Positions 39,881 through 45,837 of a stretch of DNA of 55,116 bases are shown piece after piece (within the stretch, counting starts at the first letter, position 1; every line of letters starts with the position of its first letter). This stretch comes from Streptomyces globisporus (GTDB lineage: Bacteria > Actinomycetota > Actinomycetes > Streptomycetales > Streptomycetaceae). Location: the NCBI RefSeq assembly GCF_003501885.1, contig NZ_QWFA01000062.1:1-55116 (forward strand). Direction: 5' to 3'. Position numbers and translations under genes: made by a program. The notes beneath the pieces were generated by a model. It was not told where the DNA came from and made no database searches. It saw only the letters and a list, made by a program, of their open reading frames with translations.

Positions 39881-40285
39881 TCAGCTTCGGCTGCCTCCGA
39901 GCTCGACGGGTGCTGTCTTGAGAGCGGTGATGCAGGCGGCTGTTGAGACGGCGGCGAGAGCGATGAAGAGCTGGGGATAGCCTCCGAGCGGTGCGGCGGC
40001 GGCGGCTCCGGCGAAGGGTGCAGTGGCGGCGGCCGTGGTGGTGGGCGCGGCGAGGAGCCCGGAGAGGCGGCCGTAGTGGGTGGCGCCCCAGCGATCGGTG
40101 ATGGCAGTGGCTTGGAGCAGGGTGAGGTTGCCACGGACCGTGCCCGCTGCGACCGAGAGGGCGACGAGTAGCGCGTACGGTCCTGGGGTGACGGCCAGGG
40201 CCGCAGTGGTGACGGCACCGAGCACCACGAGCGCGATGGTGCGGGTGGTGGGGCTGGTGCGGCGAGCGAGGGTGGCCCCGTTCCG
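39881..40285 (-). pseudogene. C-terminal fragment of an MFS transporter
   Basis: About 130 codons remain with no proper start: PGPYALLVALSVAAGTVRGN, LTLLQATAITDRWGATHYGR, LSGLLAAPTTTAAATAPFAG and a last helix GYPQLFIALAAVSTAACITA. This is the last third (about four helices) of a major facilitator protein; the first eight helices are absent and a stop precedes the fragment at 40286-40288. A GTG at 40228 could start a 115-residue remnant. It lies next to the arsenic flavoprotein gene, on the same strand, so it probably belonged to the island. Confidence 0.75.
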
Positions 40286-40319
40286 GTCACGGCCCCGCGC
40301 TCAGGAGCATCGAGATCGG

Positions 40320-41726
40320 TCACGAGCCGCAGCAGCCGCCCGCCGGTGCTTCGTCGGCAGACGCAGTGGAGGCCAGTGTGCCGACGCCGAGCTGCACCAG
40401 GGCCGGTTCCGGCGTCGTGCAGCAGCCTCCGGCATCAGCCTGGGCCGCGTCCGGGTCGTCGAACAGCCCGGCTCCGCCGCAGACCCCGGTCTCGGGCAGG
40501 GTGAGCTCGACGCGGTCGGCAGCTTCCAGGTCTCCGGCGAGAGCGGCAGCCACGGAGCGGACCTGCTCGTAGCCGGTCATGGCGAGGAACGTCGGTGCGC
40601 GGCCATAGGACTTCATACCCACCAGGTAGATCCCGGTCTCCGGGTGGGAGAGCTCTCGGTGGCCGTGCGGGTAGACGGTGCCACAGGAGTGCTGGTTGGG
40701 GTCGATCAGCGGGGCGAGCTCGGTGGGGGCCTGGAGCCGTTCGTCGAGGCCGAGGCGGAGCTCGTCGAGGAAGCCGAGGTCGGGTCGGAGGCCAGTCAGC
40801 ACGATGACTTCGTCGACCGGGTCCAGGCGGCGTCCGTCCTCGCCCACCAGGACCAGGCGGCCGTCGGTGTCGCGTTCGATCGCTTCGGTGCGAAATCCCG
40901 TGACCGCGTCCGCGTGTCCCTGGTCGACGGCCGCCTTCGCCGCGAGGCCGAGGGCTCCGCGGGCGGGGAGCTGGTCGGCGCTGCCGCCGCCGAAGGTGGA
41001 GCCGGAGATGCCCCGGCGCAGGACCCACACCCCCTTCGTGCCCGCGCCGTCGTCGGACGTGGCGAGGTCGGCGAGTGAGGCGAGGGCGGTGAACGCGGAG
41101 GCCCCCGAGCCGATCACGGCGGTGCGACGCCCCGCGTAGCGGGCGCGGACGGCGGGGTCCTTGAGGTCGGGGACGCGGTAGGTGATCCGGTCGGCGGCGG
41201 CCTTCTCACCCAGGGCGGGCAGGCCGGAGGCGCCCGCCGGGGACGGCGTGGACCAGGTGCCGGAGGCGTCGATGACGGCGCGGGCGAAGACCCGCTCCTC
41301 GCGGTCGTCCGCGTGGGTGATGTGGACGACGAACGGCTGCTGGTCACGGTCGGCGTCGACGATCCGGTCGCGGCCGGTGCGCGAGACACCGGTGACCCGG
41401 GCACCGAGGCGGACCCGGTCGCCGAGCACGTCGGCGAGCGGCTGCAGGTACTGCTCGGCCCAGTCCCCGCCGGAGGGATACGTGGCTGGGTCGGGGTGGA
41501 TCCAGCCGGTGGGGGCCAGCAGCTTCTCGGCGGCCGGGTCGATCAGCTCGCCCCAGGTCGAGAAGAGGCGTACGTGCGCCCATTCCCGAACGGCGCTCGC
41601 GGCGGCGGGGCCGGCTTCCAGGACGAGCGGGAGGAGGCCGCGCTCGGTGAGGTGGGCGGCGGCGGCCAGGCCGGCCGGGCCCGCGCCGATCACGACGACC
41701 GGCAGGTCCTCGGGGGTGGTGGTCAT
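40320..41726 (-). CDS. Arsenic-island FAD/NAD(P) oxidoreductase with cysteine-rich tail
   Basis: 468 residues. An FAD Rossmann fold (VVVIGAGPAGLAAAAHLTER) opens the protein and a second nucleotide fold (RTAVIGSGASAFTALASLAD) follows near 195, as in flavin monooxygenases and the ArsO-type proteins of arsenic operons. The C-terminus is distinctive: three cysteine motifs, GVCGGAGLFDD, AGGCCTTPE and GGCCGS at the very end, suited to binding arsenite or zinc. The substrate is not established. ATG at 41726 has GGAGG upstream within an alternative longer start at 41744. Divergent from arsR with operator sequences between them. Confidence 0.85.
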   Translation of the reverse strand: MTTTPEDLPVVVIGAGPAGLAAAAHLTERGLLPLVLEAGPAAASAVREWAHVRLFSTWGELIDPAAEKLLAPTGWIHPDPATYPSGGDWAEQYLQPLADVLGDRVRLGARVTGVSRTGRDRIVDADRDQQPFVVHITHADDREERVFARAVIDASGTWSTPSPAGASGLPALGEKAAADRITYRVPDLKDPAVRARYAGRRTAVIGSGASAFTALASLADLATSDDGAGTKGVWVLRRGISGSTFGGGSADQLPARGALGLAAKAAVDQGHADAVTGFRTEAIERDTDGRLVLVGEDGRRLDPVDEVIVLTGLRPDLGFLDELRLGLDERLQAPTELAPLIDPNQHSCGTVYPHGHRELSHPETGIYLVGMKSYGRAPTFLAMTGYEQVRSVAAALAGDLEAADRVELTLPETGVCGGAGLFDDPDAAQADAGGCCTTPEPALVQLGVGTLASTASADEAPAGGCCGS

Positions 41727-41780
41727 GGCGGTGATGTCCTCCATGGAGAGGCGGCAGGTCGCGCCGCTGTTTCGATTACT

Positions 41781-41828
41781 GTCTATGTTCGGAGCTTGCC
41801 ACTCGCATCGATGGGTGTCAACATAGAC
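41781..41828. promoter_or_regulatory. Inverted repeat between the flavoprotein and arsR genes
   Basis: GTCTATGTT at 41781-41789 and AACATAGAC at 41820-41828 are exact inverted repeats 30 bases apart in the divergent promoter. On the plus strand TTGCCA at 41796-41801 and AACATA at 41820-41825 could be -35 and -10 elements with an 18-base gap, which would put the transcript start at or next to the arsR ATG (leaderless). TCGAT also occurs on both sides. Confidence 0.55.
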
Positions 41829-41830
41829 GC

Positions 41831-42211
41831 ATGTCGAAGTCTGAGGTTGTCGAGTTGCCGGTCCTGGATCCGGAAGCGGTCGTGCCGTGCTGCCCGCCCA
41901 TCACCGCCGGGGAGCTGTCCGTGCCCGACGCGGAACGGATGGCCGCGATGTTCAAGGCGCTCTCCGACCCGGTGCGGCTGCGCCTGTTCTCCAAGGTCGC
42001 CTCGCATCCGGGAGGAGAGGCATGCGTGTGCGACATCCAGGACGTCGGCGTCTCCCAGCCGACCGTCTCCCACCACCTGAAGAAACTCCGCGAGGCCGGA
42101 CTCCTGACTTCGGAGCGGCGCGGGACCTGGGTCTACTACCAGGTCGCACCCTCCGTCGTCGCCGCCATGTCCGCCATGCTCGACCTGCGCCCGGCCGCCG
42201 ACCGCACCTGA
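41831..42211 (+). CDS. arsR: ArsR-family metalloregulator
   Basis: 126 residues. Winged-helix repressor released from DNA by arsenite: KALSDPVRLRLFSKVASH, VSQPTVSHHLKKLREAGLL recognition helix and RRGTWVYYQV wing. Candidate arsenic ligands are Cys20-Cys21 (VVPCCPP) and Cys65 and Cys67 (ACVCDI), the latter at the classical ArsR alpha-3 position. No ribosome-binding site is seen before the ATG, consistent with a leaderless transcript. It should control its own promoter and the divergent flavoprotein gene. Confidence 0.93.
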   Translation: MSKSEVVELPVLDPEAVVPCCPPITAGELSVPDAERMAAMFKALSDPVRLRLFSKVASHPGGEACVCDIQDVGVSQPTVSHHLKKLREAGLLTSERRGTWVYYQVAPSVVAAMSAMLDLRPAADRT

Positions 42212-42254
42212 CCCTCCGGCCCCGCCCCGCCCGGCCTCAGCAGCCGGCGCCGGG

Positions 42255-42505
42255 CGGACCAGCGTCGCAGGGCGCCACGGCTTCGCCCGCGTGCTGGTCC
42301 TGGAGAGCGCCGAGGAGCCGGGCGGGGCCTGGTCGCGCTACTACGACAGCCTCACTCTCTTCTCCCCCGCCCGGTACTCCTCGCTGCCGGGCATGCGATT
42401 CCCCGGCGACCCGGACCACTACCCGCGCCGCGACGAAGTCGTGGACTACCTGCGCGCCCACGCCGAGCACCTGCCCGCCTCCATCCGCACCCGGACCAGA
42501 CACCC
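42255..42505 (+). pseudogene. Internal fragment of a flavin monooxygenase
   Basis: The frame reads GRHGFARVLVLESAEEPGGA, YYDSLTLFSPARYSSLPGMR, FPGDPDHYPRRDEVVDYLRA then HAEHLPASIRTRTR and loses homology near 42500. This is the segment after the first beta-alpha of an FAD monooxygenase; about 25 N-terminal residues (the FAD loop) and all of the C-terminal two thirds are missing. Its end abuts a fragment of a related gene on the other strand. Confidence 0.8.
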
Positions 42506-42861
42506 GCGTCCGTCTCCACCCGCAGCCGCTCGCCGTCACGGTGTACGCCCTTCACCCGGACCGGTCGCTGGACCGGCAGGGCGTAGCGCTCCTCGTACGC
42601 GGTCAGGTACTGGACGACGTGGCGCGTATCCGGGTACTCCGCTCCGTCCTGGGCGGGCATCAGCCGGCCCGGCAGGGAGGAGTACGCGGCCGGGGAGAAC
42701 AGGTGGAGCGAGTCCCATGTGTGCTGCCACGCTCCGCCCGGTGCGGGCCGGGCGTCGAGGATGACGAAGTCGAGGTTCTGGCGGCGCAGGTAGTAGCCGG
42801 TGGCGAGTCCCGCCCGGCCGCCGCCGATCACCACGACGTCCACATCCACCGCGTGTGTCAC
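42490..42861 (-). pseudogene. N-terminal fragment of a second flavin monooxygenase
   Basis: GTG start with a good GGAGGTG upstream, then an intact FAD fold: VDVVVIGGGRAGLATGYYLR, DFVILDARPAPGGAWQHTWD, LHLFSPAAYSSLPGRLMPAQ, VRVKGVHRDGERLRVETDAG. Homology ends near 42490 where the frame runs into the antisense of the neighbouring fragment; it could be translated as a 169-residue chimaera. The two fragments are clearly paralogous (GGAW, LFSP, YSSLPG in both), so a recombination or deletion has fused two opposed genes tail to tail. Confidence 0.82.
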
Positions 42862-42997
42862 CAGTTCACCTCCGTGGCGGCGTAAGAAGCCCCGGCCCCC
42901 GACCCACCTCTGTGCGGCACCGCTTCCGCCGTCGGTCGGACAGCGAGGCGGGCCCTCGCGCGGACGGCGGGATGCGGGCGGGAGCCGAGGCGGTGCA

Positions 42998-44104
42998 TCA
43001 GTGCTGCGTGGTGCTGGTGGTGATCGCGGTCGGGGCGAACTTCTTGCGCCAGGCCAGGGCCACGTAGACCAGGGCGATGAGAACCGGGACCTCGATGAGC
43101 GGGCCGACGACGCCGGAGAGTGCTTGGCCCGAGGTGACGCCGAACGTGGCGATGGCCACGGCGATGGCGAGCTCGAAGTTGTTCCCGGCGGCCGTGAAGG
43201 CCAGCGTCGTGGTGCGGTCGTAGGCCAGGCCGATGGCCTTGCCGATCAGGAAGCTGCCGAAGAACATGATCGCGAAGTACACCAGGAGCGGAAGCGCGAT
43301 CCGCGCCACGTCCAGAGGCTGCGAAGTGATCGTCTTCCCCTGGAGGGCGAAGAGGATGATGATCGTGAAGAGCAGGCCGTAGAGGGCCCAGGGGCCGATC
43401 TTCGGCAGGAACGTCGCCTCGTAGGACTCGCGGCCCATCTTCTTCTCGCCGATGCGGCGGGTGAGGAAGCCGGCGAGCAGGGGTACGCCCAGGAAGATGA
43501 CGACGTTGAGCGCGATCTTCCACATGGAGATGTCGAGCGTCTCGCCTTCGCCGAGACCGAGCCAGCCGGGCAGCAGGTCGAGGTAGAGCCACCCGAGCAG
43601 GCCGAAGGCGATGACCTGGAAGACGGAGTTGAGGGCGACGAGGACGGCGGCGGCCTCTCGGTCGCCACAGGCGAGGTCGTTCCAGATGATGACCATGGCG
43701 ATGCAGCGGGCCAGACCGACGATGATCAGGCCGGTGCGGTACTCGGGCAGGTCCGGCAGGAAGATCCAGGCCAGGGCGAACATGACGGCCGGGCCGATGA
43801 TCCAGTTGATGACCAGCGAGGAGACCATCAGCTTGCGGTCCCTGGTGACGACGTCGAGCTTGTCGTAGCGGACCTTGGCCAGGACCGGATACATCATGAT
43901 CAGCAGACCGACGGCGATCGGCAGCGAGATACCGCCGACCTCCACCTTCGCCAGAGCGTCGTTCAGGCCCGGGATCAGCCGACCGAGGCCGAGGCCGAGA
44001 GCCATGGCCAGGAGGATCCAGACGGCGAGGAAGCGGTCCAGCGTGGACAGCTTCTGCACGACCGAGGATTCCTCGGCCGTCGCGGGTGCTTGCGTGGGGG
44101 TCAC
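42998..44104 (-). CDS. acr3: Arsenite efflux transporter, Acr3 type
   Basis: 368 residues, ten helices. It exports arsenite using the proton gradient. The essential cysteine is Cys134 in GLARCIAMVIIWNDLACGD, and the conserved glutamate is Glu311 in AAGNNFELAIAVAIATFG; both match Acr3. The start is GTG at 44104 overlapping the arsR2 stop as GTGA, so the repressor and pump are translationally coupled. About 15 helix-free N-terminal residues precede the first helix. Confidence 0.95.
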   Translation of the reverse strand: MTPTQAPATAEESSVVQKLSTLDRFLAVWILLAMALGLGLGRLIPGLNDALAKVEVGGISLPIAVGLLIMMYPVLAKVRYDKLDVVTRDRKLMVSSLVINWIIGPAVMFALAWIFLPDLPEYRTGLIIVGLARCIAMVIIWNDLACGDREAAAVLVALNSVFQVIAFGLLGWLYLDLLPGWLGLGEGETLDISMWKIALNVVIFLGVPLLAGFLTRRIGEKKMGRESYEATFLPKIGPWALYGLLFTIIILFALQGKTITSQPLDVARIALPLLVYFAIMFFGSFLIGKAIGLAYDRTTTLAFTAAGNNFELAIAVAIATFGVTSGQALSGVVGPLIEVPVLIALVYVALAWRKKFAPTAITTSTTQH

Positions 44105-44409
44105 GGACAGGCCCTCTTGTTCTCGGCAGCGGTACGGGCGGACTCGGCCAGGTCGGCGAACTGGCCGGCGAGATGGGCGATGACGTCCGGGCGGAGCTTG
44201 TAGTACGTGAAGCGCCCGCACGGTTCGGTCTCCACCACCCCGGCCTCGCGCAGGACCCTCAGATGGTTGGAGAGGTTGGTCTGCTTCGCACCGGTCTCCT
44301 CCACCAGGTGGGTGGTGCACAGCGTCTCGCGGGCGAGCAGGGTCACGATCCGGAGCCGGAGCGGATCGCCCAGCACCCGGATCAGTTCAGTGTCGACTGA
44401 CGTCATCAT
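44101..44409 (-). CDS. Second ArsR-family regulator, upstream of acr3
   Basis: 102 residues (ATG at 44409 or 44406). RVLGDPLRLRIVTLLARETL, the TNLSNHLRVLREAGVV recognition helix and GRFTYYKLRPD wing are intact. Possible metal ligands differ from the first ArsR: Cys30 (ETLCTTHL), Cys63 (EPCGRF) and a C-terminal Cys (RACP), numbering from MTSVD. It likely represses acr3 and the divergent arsC from the operator between 44424 and 44459. Confidence 0.93.
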   Translation of the reverse strand: MMTSVDTELIRVLGDPLRLRIVTLLARETLCTTHLVEETGAKQTNLSNHLRVLREAGVVETEPCGRFTYYKLRPDVIAHLAGQFADLAESARTAAENKRACP

Positions 44410-44423
44410 GGGCTGATACTCTC

Positions 44424-44459
44424 ACATCAGTGGCTACTGACTCCACCGGGTGCTGATGT
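44424..44459. promoter_or_regulatory. Inverted repeat between arsR2 and arsC
   Basis: ACATCAG at 44424-44430 and CTGATGT at 44453-44459 are exact inverted repeats 22 bases apart in the 90-base divergent gap, a candidate ArsR operator controlling both directions. Confidence 0.55.
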
Positions 44460-44499
44460 CATGTGTGCCTGATTCGACCGTGATGAGAGAGACCTCCTG

Positions 44500-44913
44500 A
44501 TGTCCGAGAAGCCCTCTGTTCTGTTCGTCTGTGTCCACAACGCCGGCCGCTCCCAGATGGCCGCCGCCTGGCTCACCCACCTCGCCGGAGACCGCGTCGA
44601 GGTCCGCTCCGCCGGGTCCAACCCGGGTGACGCGGTGAACCCGGCCGCCGTCGAAGCGATGGCCGAGGTCGGCATCGACATCTCCACCGAGACCCCCAAG
44701 GTCCTCACGGTCGACGCGGTCAGGGAGTCGGACGTCTGCATCACCATGGGCTGCGGCGACACCTGCCCCGTCTTCCCCGGCAAGCGCTACCTCGACTGGA
44801 AGCTGGAGGACCCGGCCGGCCAGGGCGTGGCGGCGGTTCGCCCTATCCGCGACGAGATCAAGGTCATGGTCGAGGGCCTGATCAAGGAAATCGCGCCGGA
44901 GACGTCCAAGTGA
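44500..44913 (+). CDS. arsC: Arsenate reductase, low-molecular-weight phosphatase fold
   Basis: 137 residues. It reduces arsenate to arsenite for Acr3. The P-loop VCVHNAGRSQM carries nucleophile Cys11 and Arg17; further cysteines Cys80, Cys85 and Cys89 lie in SDVCITMGCGDTCPVFPG, suited to a three-cysteine relay as in thioredoxin-coupled ArsC. That fits the thioredoxin reductase stub directly downstream. GAGAGAGACC precedes the ATG. Divergent from arsR2-acr3. Confidence 0.94.
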   Translation: MSEKPSVLFVCVHNAGRSQMAAAWLTHLAGDRVEVRSAGSNPGDAVNPAAVEAMAEVGIDISTETPKVLTVDAVRESDVCITMGCGDTCPVFPGKRYLDWKLEDPAGQGVAAVRPIRDEIKVMVEGLIKEIAPETSK

Positions 44914-44975
44914 GCGCCGACACGGACGTCCGGAACGTCACCGTCATCGGCTCCGCCGGATACACCGCCGCCCCG
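44910..44975 (+). pseudogene. N-terminal stub of thioredoxin reductase
   Basis: GTG overlapping the arsC stop as GTGA starts VSADTDVRNVTVIGSAGYTAA, which matches the TrxB opening (VRNVxVIGSGPAGYTAALYTA) but lacks the Gly-Pro of the FAD loop and loses homology after about 21 codons. arsC-trxB operons are common in actinomycetes, so this is what is left of the second gene after a deletion. Confidence 0.75.
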
Positions 44976-45487
44976 ACGTGGCCTCGGTGCGGCCCCGCGC
45001 CTCGCGCAGAGGGGCTGAGCTGACGTCAGGCAGCTACGGCCGGGCGCAGATCCTTTACATGAACGCCTCGGCCAACGAGGTCAACTCCATCGACCGGGCC
45101 GGTGGTGTGGAGACCACCCAGGACGACACCTTCGGCAACACCGTGCGCCGGCTCTCGGCCGGCAAGCACGCCCTTGCGCTGGGCAAGACAGCCGACGACA
45201 AGCAGCGGCTCGACCGGCTCGGCATCCGTCGCCCGGCCACCGGGGAACGCGCTGAACTCCTGTCCGACGGCGCTCCTGGCGGCACCGGCAGGGCATGGTC
45301 GATCAGCTCTCCGCCGGGCATGAGGTCGCGGGCGTGGCCCACGGCGTAGCCGGCGGCGGGGCGTACGGTGAGTGCGTCGGCCAGGGTGGTGAGCGCGTCC
45401 GCGGACGGGCGGGACCACTTCAGCGGGAAGCCCCCCGTGGGACGGCGGTGTCTCAGGTGACACAGCCGTACCTCCGGTGACATTGAT
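44976..45487. other. Scrambled remnants between the arsenic island and the LuxR gene
   Basis: On the plus strand an open frame from about 45018 to 45260 reads GRAQILYMNASANEVNSIDR and DDTFGNTVRRLSAGKHALAL, well formed but unrecognised and without a start. On the minus strand 45300-45430 reads LKWSRPSADALTTLADALTV and RPAAGYAVGHARDLMPGGEL, also unrecognised. Both look like pieces of genes joined by deletions. An imperfect dyad GTGTC/GACAC (45448-45463) lies near the right end. Confidence 0.45.
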
Positions 45488-45489
45488 TG

Positions 45490-45517
45490 CGTATCCGTGG
45501 ATCCGCCTCCTCGGATA
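45490..45517. promoter_or_regulatory. Shared operator, copy A (upstream of the LuxR gene)
   Basis: TATCCG at 45492-45497 and CGGATA at 45512-45517 form a perfect inverted repeat with a 14-base spacer; CGTATCCGTG spans 45490-45499. The same element occurs at 49228 and 50923. Here it is about 320 bases before the chosen start, so there is a long leader or a promoter further down. Confidence 0.7.
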
Positions 45518-45837
45518 TCCGTAGGCACAGCCGTGGCATAGCTTCGGGCCGCGGTGACCGGGCTTGCGGAAGGAACCTGCGCGCGTCGTCCTTCGGGGTC
45601 CCAGCCGGAAGGGCCCTGCGCCCTGCGGGCAGCAGTCGGCCGGGCGTGCTCCGCTGCGCGCCGTTTCGCCGAAGGGCCTTCCGTACGCCCGGGCATCCGC
45701 ATCCCCCCGCGTGCGCGGACCGTGACCGCGGGCGACTGCCCGTGAAGAGGTACGTCCGTTGTCGTTCGCCGAGAATGGGCCTGGGCATCACTGTGGTGGG
45801 CCCGGGCCACGGGACGACGGAGAGCGAGGGTGGCGAC

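Noticed and set aside
39679..40323. A 214-codon minus-strand frame over the MFS fragment
   Set aside because: Pro/Ser-rich shadow in the wrong frame; the MFS homology is in another frame.
45609..45683. GGAAGGGCC and GGGCCTTCC as an inverted repeat before the LAL gene
   Set aside because: The arms do not pair exactly and are more than 60 bases apart.
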